Shown here one piece after another: positions 50,527 to 58,269 of a stretch of DNA of 58,269 nt (the stretch's first letter is position 1; every line of letters begins with the position of its first letter). The notes beneath the pieces were generated by a model that was not told the DNA's origin, searched no databases, and saw only the letters and a list, made by a program, of their open reading frames with translations. Source of the DNA: JAIMBK01 sp040755975 (GTDB lineage: Bacteria > Bacillota > Desulfotomaculia > Desulfotomaculales > Nap2-2B); the NCBI GenBank assembly GCA_040755975.1, contig JBFLZY010000009.1:1-58269 (forward strand). The letters are read 5' to 3'. The translations under genes and the position numbers were made by a program.

Positions 50527-52611
50527 GTGGAAACAAAAAAAATTAGAACAGTTTGTCGTAGCTGTCATGGCGGCTGTGGCGTGATTGCCTACGTTAGAAA
50601 CGGAAAGGTTGTAAAAATCGAAGGCGATCCAGACTCGCCGATCAGCTACGGCACCCTATGCAGTAAGGGGCTGGCCATTACCCAGCTTGCCTACCATCCT
50701 GACCGCATCCTCTACCCTATGAGAAAGGGAATTAAAGGCTGGGAACGGGTTAGCTGGGATGAAGCTCTTAACACCATTGCGAGCAAATTCAAGAAGATTA
50801 TAGAAGAAGACGGACCGGAGTCTATCTTTGTTGGCTATGGTACGGGGAGGGATTTTGAAAGTTTTCTTTACCGGTTTGCAAACCTGCTGGGAACACCCAA
50901 TGTGCTAACAGCAGGGCACATGTGTTATGGCTCCCGGACGGCTGCAACCATTATCACCTGCGGAAATCTCCCGGTGTGCGACTATGAAGGCGGGCCCAAG
51001 TGTATCGTTCTGTGGGCCGTTAACCCCCTGTGGACTAATCCCGATGAATATAAAGGGTCGGCCTTCTGGAGAGCCTACAGAAAAGGGGCGAAGCTGATCG
51101 TAATCGATCCCAGGAAAAACTTCTATACAGAAAAGGCCGATCTGTGGCTCCAGATCAGGCCGGGTACCGACGCAGCCCTGGCAATGGGCTTCTTTTCTGT
51201 CATCATCGAAGAGGGACTCTACGATAGAGAATTTGTGGAGAATTATATTCACGGCTGGGACGCTTTTGTGGAAAGAGTAAAAGAATACCCTCTCCACAAG
51301 GTGGAGGAGATTACGTGGGTCGATAAAGACCTCATCAGGAAAGCGGCGAGGATGTACGCCGCAACCAAGCCTGCCTGCATCCACTGGGGCGTCCCTACCG
51401 AACAAAACAACAACTGTACGGACTATACCAGGATTGTGACAGGTCTCATGGCTGCTACGGGTAACCTCGACGCACCGGGTGGTAACGTCTTCTTCGTTCG
51501 GCCCCCTGCACGAACAGCATCTGAGGTCGGTAATCACAAGGCCCTTCCTCCGGAGCAGAGGGCAAAGCGTTTAGGTGGTGAACAGTACAGGCTGGCTGCA
51601 AGGATAGCTATTATCACGCCCAGAGTGGCCTGGGATGCAATATTGACAGGGAAGCCTTACCCCCTCAGGGCAGGTATCTTTGCGGGATCTAATCCCTTGG
51701 TGACAAGAGAAAATGTAAAACAAATCTACAAAGCCTTAAAGAAACTGGACTTTCTTGCAGTGGCCGACTTCTTTCTTACCCCTACCGCCGAGCTTGCCCA
51801 TGTATTCCTTCCGGCGGCTACGTGGCTTGAGCAGGATAACGTTGCAGAAAACTGGAAGCGGCACGGGTATGTCCTGGCGAGGCAAAAGGTCGTAGAAATA
51901 GGGGAATGCTGGCAGGACCATAAGATCTTCATGGAGCTCGGAAAAAGACTGGGCCAGGAGTGGTGGGACACGCTCGAGGACGCCTTCAACTATATTCTTG
52001 AACCTAGTGGTCTTACCTGGGGGCAATTCAAGGAAAGAGGCTATCTTAAAGGGGAGATGAAGTATTACAAATACAAGGAAAAAGGTTTTTCCACGCCCAC
52101 CCGAAAGGTCGAGCTTTACTCTACTATTTTGGAGAGCTGGGGACGGGACCCTCTCCCAAAATATACTGAGATCCCTGAAAGCCAGGTCTCCAGGCCCGAT
52201 CTCGCCGAAAAGTACCCCTACATTCTCAACGCCGGTTTAAGGATCCCCACCTTTTTCCATTCAGCAAACCGTCAGATCCCGTGGCTGCGGGAGATAAGAC
52301 CCGACCCCACCGTGGAGATCCATCCCGAAACTGCAGAGAAGCTTGGCATCAGGGAGAAGGACTGGGTCTGGATCGAATCGCCGCGGGGCCGCGTAAAACA
52401 AAGAGCCAGGCTCAATGACGGCATCAATCCCAGGGTGGTGGTGGCGGAGCACGCCTGGTGGTTCCCGGAAATCAAGGACGAGGGTCACGGCTGGGATATC
52501 GCTAATATCAACATCCTGACCGACAATTCCCATGAATCTATGGACCCGGTAATGGGAGCAACATGCTTAAGGGTGCTTTTATGCAATATATCTCGCTGCG
52601 AGAATCAATAG
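50527..52611 (+). CDS. Molybdopterin oxidoreductase, acetylene-hydratase-like
   Basis: A 694-residue catalytic subunit of the DMSO-reductase family. The 4Fe-4S ligands are CRSCHGGCGVIAYVRNG with a fourth Cys in GTLCSKG. The metal ligand is probably Cys in LTAGHMCYGSRTAA, which aligns with the MYMCIGN segment of acetylene hydratase as I recall it. Other shared blocks are RILYPMRKG, KLIVIDPRKNFYTEKADLWL and HYxP-like ends. There is no Tat signal, so it is cytoplasmic. The reaction is open: hydratase, hydroxytransferase or reductase. GTG 50527 lies 9 bases after AAGGAGG; TTG 50524 is an alternative. An Fe-S subunit gene follows after 10 bases. Confidence 0.85.
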   Translation: METKKIRTVCRSCHGGCGVIAYVRNGKVVKIEGDPDSPISYGTLCSKGLAITQLAYHPDRILYPMRKGIKGWERVSWDEALNTIASKFKKIIEEDGPESIFVGYGTGRDFESFLYRFANLLGTPNVLTAGHMCYGSRTAATIITCGNLPVCDYEGGPKCIVLWAVNPLWTNPDEYKGSAFWRAYRKGAKLIVIDPRKNFYTEKADLWLQIRPGTDAALAMGFFSVIIEEGLYDREFVENYIHGWDAFVERVKEYPLHKVEEITWVDKDLIRKAARMYAATKPACIHWGVPTEQNNNCTDYTRIVTGLMAATGNLDAPGGNVFFVRPPARTASEVGNHKALPPEQRAKRLGGEQYRLAARIAIITPRVAWDAILTGKPYPLRAGIFAGSNPLVTRENVKQIYKALKKLDFLAVADFFLTPTAELAHVFLPAATWLEQDNVAENWKRHGYVLARQKVVEIGECWQDHKIFMELGKRLGQEWWDTLEDAFNYILEPSGLTWGQFKERGYLKGEMKYYKYKEKGFSTPTRKVELYSTILESWGRDPLPKYTEIPESQVSRPDLAEKYPYILNAGLRIPTFFHSANRQIPWLREIRPDPTVEIHPETAEKLGIREKDWVWIESPRGRVKQRARLNDGINPRVVVAEHAWWFPEIKDEGHGWDIANINILTDNSHESMDPVMGATCLRVLLCNISRCENQ

Positions 52612-52621
52612 GAGGTAAGCA

Positions 52622-53092
52622 ATGAAAAAGATAGCGTTCATTATTTTTAAAGAAGACTGCTGTGGCTGCCATACCTGTGAGGTGGCGTGTAAACAGGAAC
52701 ACGGTTTCGGTGTTGGGCCAAGGCTGATCAGGGTGATCGAAAAGAGCCCAAACTTTATCCCCCTTTACTGTCATCACTGTGCCGATGCGCCCTGCAAAAA
52801 GGCGTGTCCCGCTGGTGCCATCTACAGAAACGAACAAGGCATTGTCCTTATAAAAGAAGAAAGTTGTATCGGGTGCAAGGAATGTGTGGAAGCTTGCCCC
52901 TTTGGGGCCATGCAGTTTGATGATACAAAGGATATAGTGGTGAAGTGTGACCTCTGCTTCGACAGATTAAGGAACGGCACGGTGCCTGCCTGTGTTACTG
53001 TCTGTCCAACCCAATGCATCTTCTTTGGCGATACCAAAAGTATGTTGGATCAGAAGGCGGAGATTGCAGCTGGTCGGCAAAAGGCGCTCTAA
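52622..53092 (+). CDS. Four-cluster ferredoxin subunit (DmsB/NrfC type)
   Basis: A 156-residue electron-transfer protein with Cys motifs for four 4Fe-4S clusters: CCGCHTCEVACKQEHG, CHHCADAPCKKACPAGA, CIGCKECVEACPFGA and CDLCFDRLRNG with CVTVCPTQC. It pairs with the preceding molybdoenzyme, as DmsB does with DmsA, and its presence argues that the enzyme does redox chemistry rather than simple hydration. AGGAGG is 6 bases before the ATG. Confidence 0.92.
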   Translation: MKKIAFIIFKEDCCGCHTCEVACKQEHGFGVGPRLIRVIEKSPNFIPLYCHHCADAPCKKACPAGAIYRNEQGIVLIKEESCIGCKECVEACPFGAMQFDDTKDIVVKCDLCFDRLRNGTVPACVTVCPTQCIFFGDTKSMLDQKAEIAAGRQKAL

Positions 53093-53250
53093 ATATGAAC
53101 TCATCGATAAAATCAAAACCGCTCTTGTTTTGGCACAGTAAGCCCAGGCAGGACTGCTACATCGCTGGATAAAACAAGAAAAAGAATCGTCAATACCAAA
53201 GAATTGACACCAAGCCCCTGGCTCGTGCTGCTTTGCAGCTAAGACGCCCA
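53093..53250. other. Intergenic with imperfect long hairpin
   Basis: AAGCCCCTGGCTCGTG (about 53209) can pair imperfectly with the GAGGATAGCC...GGGGGCTGGGCTT stretch ending near 53281. It could be a terminator-like or IS-end structure. No T tract is present. Confidence 0.3.
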
Positions 53251-53433
53251 TCACGAGGATAGCCGCAGGGGGCTGGGCTTTGGCAATTCACTGTCGTAGC
53301 GTAATAAGGAATAGCTAACCAAGCTGGCGAAACCTTGGAGAACCTGATACCTGTACTTTGTTACCCGAACGAAGTGAGATTTTATGTCGTGCACCGGATG
53401 ACTGCCCGTTTGGTATTCAGCCATTTCACTCAC
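53251..53433 (-). pseudogene. tnpA: IS200/IS605 TnpA fragment
   Basis: The minus strand reads MAEYQTGSHPVHDIKSHFVR then VTKYRYQVLQG, the N-terminus of the Y1 transposase TnpA (usual form VxDIKYHxVWVTKYRYxVL). The HUH motif and catalytic Tyr parts are missing. It lies between the ferredoxin and CoA-ligase genes. Confidence 0.8.
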
Positions 53434-53676
53434 CTCTTGGGATGAATGATTTAGCCATCTTGATCAGGAGTCAATGCTCAAAGCTGTTCACCTGAAAGGC
53501 GAAATTTTAGACCTGGCATTTGGAAAATAAATAATATTTGTGGTACTTCCCTATCTTTTTTAATCATAATTTATCATGTCCAACTGATGTTGGGGGTGAA
53601 ACTGAAAAATCGAGGTAAATGGAAGTCCTTAGCGGAGGCTCGTGGGAGTTTCCGAGAATCTACGAATATTTTTGCT
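53434..53676. other. Intergenic, no gene seen
   Basis: About 240 bases with no coding signal; the ribosome site AGAGGTG of the next gene begins at 53677. Confidence 0.4.
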
Positions 53677-53690
53677 AGAGGTGATGAAAG

Positions 53691-55007
53691 GTGGCTTTTT
53701 ATGATTGGGAAATAGAGACCATGCCACAAGAACTTCTGCGGGATTTGCAGTTGCAAAAATTTAAAAAACAGGTGGAACGAGTCTTTTATAATAACCAATT
53801 TTTCCGTAACCGCTACAAGGCGGCAGGCATAGAACCTGGCGATATCAAAAGCTGGGATGACGTAAAAAAAGTCCCTTTTGTCACCAAAGACGACATGAGG
53901 GAACATTACCCCACGGGCCTTGTCTCAGGGGACTGGTCAAAAGTAGTACGGGTGCATCTTACTTCTGGTACAACAGGCGTTCCGGTACCCATGGTCTACA
54001 CCAAAAATGACTTAGAGATATGGACCACTTGCATGGCGCGTAACTTCGTGGCTGCCGGTGTAACTAGCAATGACGTCGTGCAACAGACTCACGGATATGG
54101 CCTTTTTGCCGGCGGACTTGGTTACCATTACGGTATTGAAAAGATAGGAGCTAAGTTGATACCTATCGGTGCCGGCAATACTGAAAGGCAACTCCGGTTG
54201 ATGAAGGAATGGGGTACAACCGTCCTTACCGGGACACCTACTTATGCTGTCTATATAGGCGAAATAGCCATGGAAAAAGGCATCGATCCAGTACGTGATT
54301 TAAAATTGCGCGTAGGTTCCCACGGGGGTGAGCTTTGCACGGACGAAATGCGCCAGCGAATCAACGAACGTTTGGGATATGCTAGCCACGGGGGTGGCAT
54401 GCGCTTATCCTACGGCTTAACTGAAATGGGTGGGCCAATTGCCCACGAGTGTGAATATGTAACGGGTGTCCATGTGTGGGCTGATCATTACCTGATGGAA
54501 GCATTAGATCCCGTTTCCTTGGAACCGGTAGAACCGGGTCAGAGAGGGGAGTTAGTCCTTAGTAATTTAAGCTTTGAAGCCATGCCCATTTTACGCTATC
54601 GCACTGGTGACTTGGTAATCACCTCTTTTGAGACATGTGTCTGCGGCCGAACCCATCCCCGCATTACCAAGTTCTTGGGCAGGATGGATGATATGCTCGT
54701 GGTCAGCGGGACTAATGTCTTCCCAAGTCAAATAGAACACATTCTCCTTCAGCACGAGGAACTGAGTGAGCACTGGCGCATCTTAGTGGGAGAAAGAAAA
54801 GGTCTGCACACCCTGAAGGTGGAGGTCGAACCAAAACCTGGTTCAGAACTAACTTCGGATTTTGTCAACCAGCTGGAGAAAAAATTACGCGATCAATTGC
54901 TAATCACCTGCCGAGTGGAACTAAAGGAATGTGGAAGCCTTCCCCGATTTGAAAGTACTAAGGCGGTACGGATTGTTGACGAAAGGTACAGAAATGAAAG
55001 AAGATGA
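53691..55007 (+). CDS. paaK: Phenylacetate-CoA ligase family enzyme
   Basis: A 438-residue AMP-forming acyl-CoA ligase of the PaaK family. It shows HLTSGTTGVPVPMVYTKND (P-loop), VVQQTHGYGLFAGGLGYHYG, LSYGLTEMGGPIAHECE, ILRYRTGDLVI with CVCGRTHPRI, and FLGRMDDMLVVSGTNVFPSQ. The substrate is likely an aromatic or other small carboxylic acid. GTG 53691 lies 7 bases after AGAGGTG (53677-53683). In context it may activate the acid made or taken up by the neighbouring molybdoenzyme and TRAP system. Confidence 0.9.
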   Translation: MAFYDWEIETMPQELLRDLQLQKFKKQVERVFYNNQFFRNRYKAAGIEPGDIKSWDDVKKVPFVTKDDMREHYPTGLVSGDWSKVVRVHLTSGTTGVPVPMVYTKNDLEIWTTCMARNFVAAGVTSNDVVQQTHGYGLFAGGLGYHYGIEKIGAKLIPIGAGNTERQLRLMKEWGTTVLTGTPTYAVYIGEIAMEKGIDPVRDLKLRVGSHGGELCTDEMRQRINERLGYASHGGGMRLSYGLTEMGGPIAHECEYVTGVHVWADHYLMEALDPVSLEPVEPGQRGELVLSNLSFEAMPILRYRTGDLVITSFETCVCGRTHPRITKFLGRMDDMLVVSGTNVFPSQIEHILLQHEELSEHWRILVGERKGLHTLKVEVEPKPGSELTSDFVNQLEKKLRDQLLITCRVELKECGSLPRFESTKAVRIVDERYRNERR

Positions 55008-55172
55008 GATTGGATTGCCATGTTTAGCTTTTTTACGGGGAGAATTTTTGGGTCAGGGCAGGAAAAAACGAGAACCGGCATGGTAGGTTTTGTTCAATTG
55101 CTTTGGTCTGCATACCTCAGCACAACCTTCAAAAGCGGATAAAAAGTAATAAAGAATTTGGGAGGTTTTATA

Positions 55173-56190
55173 ATGCCTATTGTAGTTAGCCTAGTTCCGG
55201 AGGAGCGGTTCAAGAAAACAGGTGTGGATCTGCCCGGGGGCTGGGAATTTAAATTTTTAAGCGATTTCAATGAAAATGACTTGATTATGGCGTGCCGGGG
55301 GGCAGACTTCTTACTTGTTCCGTCAGCGTTTTTGCCGTGTAAAGTTACAAGGAGAGTAATTGAAAACATCCCCTCTGTCAAAATATTCAAATGGAAGGGG
55401 CTGGTTACGACATCGTGGATGTGGTTGCCGCTGCTGAACTGAATATACCTGTTGCCAACAATGCTGGGCTAAACGCAACCTCGGTGGCAGAGCTGGTCAT
55501 TGGTTTAATAGTTACATTGCAACGGCGCGTGCTTGAATCTGACCGTGAAATCAAAGCCGGGAATTAGACCGGACACGGAGGCTACTCATGGAGGCCGGAT
55601 TATTGGAGATACATGAATCCAGGCTAGGCATCGTGGGAATGGGAGCGATTGGCCGTAAGGTAGCTCAGGTAGCTGGTATACTTGGTGCCCAGGTTGCTTA
55701 CTACGATATTGTCAGGGCTCCAGAAAACGTGGAGACTGAACTAAGAGTCACCTTCAAGCCGTTTGACCAACTTTTGGCCGAAAGCGACATTGTTAGCATC
55801 CATGTCCCCCTGAGTGAACGCACGAGGAAAATGATCGGGAAACGCGAGTTTGAACTGATGTCTCCGGGTGCTGTTTTCGTCAACACTGCCCGGGGAGAAG
55901 TGGTGGACCAGGCAGCTTTGGCAGAGGCGCTGGAGGGTGGGCGGTTGGCCGGAGCTGCCATAGACGCCCTTTCACCGGAGCCGCCGCCAGCTGACAACCC
56001 CTTGCTGAATCTATCGCCCCTTGCTCGCGACAGGCTAGTCGTTACACCCCACTTAGGGGGGGTCACCTTGGGATTCTTCAGAAGAATGCTGAGGAACGCT
56101 CTAGAAAATATGGCCAGGGTTATAGCGGGAGAGCCTCCGAAAAACGTTGTCAACGGAGTGTTGGAGGCCAGGAATAACAGGATGACGTAG
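55173..56190 (+). pseudogene. D-isomer-specific 2-hydroxyacid dehydrogenase, frame broken at least twice
   Basis: Three consecutive frames give one dehydrogenase of about 335 residues. The first (55173 to about 55395) reads MPIVVSLVPEERFKKTGVDL and ends after NIPSVKIF. The second (to about 55560) gives GAGYDIVDVVAAAELNIPVA then NNAGLNATSVAELVIGLIVT. The third (to 56190) gives the Rossmann motif LGIVGMGAIGRKVAQVAGIL, SIHVPLSERTRKMIG, NTARGEVVDQAALAEAL and TPHLGGVT. Catalytic Arg, Glu and His positions look intact, so decay is recent or the breaks are sequence errors. GGGAGG precedes ATG 55173 by 7 bases. Confidence 0.8.
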
Positions 56191-56826
56191 GAATCTACAG
56201 TTTTTAATCGGAAGATTTTACTACTCTTTTCCGCGTTTTCCGGCCATTTTCGCCGGTAACCCACCGAGCTTGCTGAACGGACTCTCCGGCACGCCTTATA
56301 AGAGACCGTCGCAAAGCCCCCTTACTGGGTTGATGCCTATATCTGGAATAAGTTTTGAAGCTTTGTAGTTTTAGTGTACGCTTGAGAAATTATGGCTTTT
56401 GGCAACGGCTCCCAACTGACAACGGTCACGGTGTCACATCAAAGGGGTTTCTTTCCTATTTTGGGGTTTAGTAGTATAAACCGGATTTGGGGATATTTAT
56501 ACTGTCGGAATGGAAAGGATCATCTGGACAATTAAAGCAAACAGCATGGATCCTAAAGAATAAGGGGGGTGATTGATGGATTTGTAGTTAAGCTAATCTC
56601 ACTTCAAAAGGGGTGATCTCTTCAATGGCTACGTAATCAGTAAGCATTTTTAGCTTATTTGTACTGGTTGCCTGCTGAAATTCTTCGTACAGATCACAGA
56701 GGAAGATTTGTTTATGGGTTTGGGCAACAGGGATTCACCTCCAGTTAGTACTTGCCAGATATTTCGAAATTTCCTTGTTTTTCAAGAGTTTTAGGTTTTT
56801 CCAGGAGGCTACTATAATTAAGTTTA
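56191..56826. other. Intergenic, one short open frame on the minus strand
   Basis: About 640 bases without a clear gene. On the minus strand 56588-56735 stays open and reads IFLCDLYEEFQQATSTNKLK then MLTDYVAIEEITPFEVRLA before a stop. It looks like the tail of a protein but no family was recognised and no start is present. No consensus promoter was found for the TRAP genes. Confidence 0.35.
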
Positions 56827-56840
56827 AGGAGGAGATCTTT

Positions 56841-57935
56841 GTGTTACCAGAGCTAACGTTGAAAAAGGGCAAAGCGTCGGTCGTTGTGTTGTTGGCTTTA
56901 TTGCTGGTGACTGTGCTCGTCCTTGCCGGTTGCGGAGGGTCCAAGCCGGCGCCCCAGCAGCAGGCGCCGAAACCGGAAGCGAAGCCCATTGAGCTGAAGC
57001 TGGCCCACTTCTGGCCCAGCACCCACCAGATCGAAACGGATTTTGTTCCCGGCCTGGCCAAGGCCATTGAACAGGCTACCAACGGCCGGGTCAAGATCAC
57101 CAGCTATCCCGGGGAAACCCTCCTGAGGGGAGCGGAGATTTACGACGGCGTGGTGAAAGGGGTGGCCGACATCGGCATCGGCGTCTACGCCTATACCCCC
57201 GGTCGCTTCCCAGTAATGGAAGGTTTCGAGCTACCGGGAATAACTTATAACAACTCCGCAGTTTCAGACCGGGTCTTCTGGGAAACTGCGAAAAAATTCA
57301 ACCTGAAGGAACTCCAGGATACCAAGCATCTGATGATTATCTCCTGCGGCCCTGGCCAACTGTTAACGAAGACACCGGTGCAGAAACTGGCCGACTTGAA
57401 AGGGATGGAGATCAGGACGACGGGAGGAAGTGCCAAGACACTCTCCTTGCTGGGCGCCACGCCCGTGGCCATGCCCCAATCGGAAACCTACGAAGCCCTT
57501 TCCAGAGGGGTAGTAAAAGGCAATCTTGCTCCTCTGGAGACATTAAAAGGCTTTAGGTTCGCTGAGGTCGTCAAGTACGTTACGTACGCGCCTTTCCTTT
57601 ATGACTCCGCGATCTTTGTAGTTATGAACAAGGATAAGTTTAATTCCCTGCCCTCGGACCTGCAAAAGGCCATTGAAGATGCCTGCGCCAAATATTACGA
57701 GGAGAAGGGCGTGGGATTCTTCTCCAGCCTTGACGATGCCGGGGTAAAGTTCGCGAAAGAAAAAGGCGTGCAGTTCCTGACCCTTTCCGACCAGGAGAAA
57801 GCGTTGTGGATTGAGCGCTTAAAGCCACTTCAGGATGATTGGGTTAAGACGTTGAAAGAAAAGGGGCTGCCGGGGGAGGAAATCCTGAAAACGCTGAAGG
57901 AGTTAGCCGATAAATACAATAAAGAATACAAGTAA
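56841..57935 (+). CDS. dctP: TRAP transporter substrate-binding protein DctP
   Basis: A 364-residue extracytoplasmic solute receptor. It has a lipoprotein signal (VVVLLALLLVTVLVLAGCGG, lipobox Cys about residue 32) and the DctP fold: LKLAHFWPSTHQIETDFVPG, VKGVADIGIGVYAYTPGRFP, MEIRTTGGSAKTLSLLGATP, VAMPQSETYEALSRGVVKGN. The conserved Arg of MEIRTTGG binds the carboxylate of the substrate. GTG 56841 follows GGAGGAG by 7 bases. DctQ begins 159 bases downstream. The family includes receptors for C4 and aromatic or keto acids. Confidence 0.93.
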   Translation: MLPELTLKKGKASVVVLLALLLVTVLVLAGCGGSKPAPQQQAPKPEAKPIELKLAHFWPSTHQIETDFVPGLAKAIEQATNGRVKITSYPGETLLRGAEIYDGVVKGVADIGIGVYAYTPGRFPVMEGFELPGITYNNSAVSDRVFWETAKKFNLKELQDTKHLMIISCGPGQLLTKTPVQKLADLKGMEIRTTGGSAKTLSLLGATPVAMPQSETYEALSRGVVKGNLAPLETLKGFRFAEVVKYVTYAPFLYDSAIFVVMNKDKFNSLPSDLQKAIEDACAKYYEEKGVGFFSSLDDAGVKFAKEKGVQFLTLSDQEKALWIERLKPLQDDWVKTLKEKGLPGEEILKTLKELADKYNKEYK

Positions 57936-58094
57936 GGCCGGACGAAAAGACCAGGCAATGAAGCAGCAGGTTTCGGGGGTACAACACCCGGATGAATTGA
58001 CAATTGTGCCTGAGGGCGTTGTGCCCCTTGCTGTTTGCTTAAGGCTGAGGTTTGATCGGGCCGGTTCGGACTAGGGAGGTGCGCCGGAGAACTC

Positions 58095-58269
58095 ATGACA
58101 AGATTCGTTACGAAACTCAGTCAAGTACTGGACAGGATCGCAGGATGGGCGCTGGTAGCCACCATGGTTCTGGTTGTGGGAAATATTATCCTGCGTCTTT
58201 TTCAGCGCCCGATCGAAGGCACCTATGAATGGGTGGGTTTTTTAACCACCCTGGTGATCGGTCTGGCGG
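58095..58269 (+). CDS. dctQ: TRAP transporter small permease DctQ, N-terminal part
   Basis: The first 58 codons of a DctQ-type membrane protein: VLDRIAGWALVATMVLVVGN, IILRLFQRPIEGTYEWVGFL, then TTLVIGLA, where the window ends. The two hydrophobic segments with RLFxRPIxGxYEW between them are diagnostic. The large permease DctM is expected next. ATG 58095 has GGAGA 4 bases upstream. Confidence 0.9.
   Translation, partial: MTRFVTKLSQVLDRIAGWALVATMVLVVGNIILRLFQRPIEGTYEWVGFLTTLVIGLA

Noticed and set aside
53200..53290. Group II intron 3' end
   Set aside because: The hairpin lacks the domain V sequence and no intron reverse transcriptase is nearby; a TnpA fragment explains the area better.
56735..57100. 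Minus-strand 121-codon frame over the dctP start
   Set aside because: Antisense to a clear signal peptide and receptor domain; no independent evidence.

Overview
The window is high-GC DNA from an anaerobic, probably thermophilic or syntrophic Firmicute of the Peptococcaceae/Desulfotomaculum-Pelotomaculum-Moorella type. This is inferred from strong Shine-Dalgarno sites with frequent GTG/TTG starts, an S-layer-homology surface protein, aldehyde:ferredoxin oxidoreductase (AOR) with tungstate uptake and pterin-cofactor genes, a type III RAMP module, and an acetylene-hydratase-like molybdoenzyme. No rRNA, tRNA or CRISPR array was seen.

Layout. 1-3.6 kb: end of a DsrE-like gene, a decayed XRE regulator with its membrane partner, a transposase remnant, a PadR regulator, fetB and a 55-residue membrane protein. 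3.7-9.8 kb: tungsten/molybdenum block (aor, moaD-like, moeB, moaA, a candidate Moco/Tuco riboswitch with terminator, tupA, tupC) that lacks tupB. 10-16 kb: a frameshifted beta-propeller/Big_5/FN3/SLH surface protein and small genes. 16.1-38.8 kb: the defense island. 38.9-43.7 kb: TetR and a YbhG/F/S/R-type ABC exporter. 43.9-49.3 kb: a DUF4160-DUF2442 fusion, a second pterin block (moeA-PBP, moaD-like, moeA) and a graveyard of tupB, aor and formate dehydrogenase fragments. 49.5-58.3 kb: a promoter with operator-like palindromes, dead IS copies, then molybdoenzyme, Fe-S protein, CoA ligase, a broken dehydrogenase and a TRAP transporter cut by the window end.

The striking part is 16.1-38.8 kb. 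A BREX type 3 operon (brxF, brxC, pglX, pglZ, brxA) is split at two points. Between brxC and pglX lies a complete type III effector set of the Csx11 kind (Cmr1-like, Cmr6-like, Csx11/Cas10-like, Cmr4, Cmr5 and a further RAMP), with a coupled AAA ATPase and TOPRIM-like gene inside it. Between pglX and pglZ, where the BREX-3 helicase brxHII is expected, sit a three-Cys-motif partner (TcmP) and its radical-SAM-like partner. Several starts and stops overlap, so the block looks like one transcription unit. The Cas10-like subunit has lost GGDD, no cas1, cas2, cas6 or repeat array is present, and no helicase was found.

Reading-frame breaks occur in several otherwise well-conserved genes (SLH protein, tcmP, DUF4160 fusion, 2-hydroxyacid dehydrogenase) as well as in plainly decayed ones. 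Some may be sequence errors and others real decay. Families were assigned by recognising motifs and family-like segments by eye; no database search was run.
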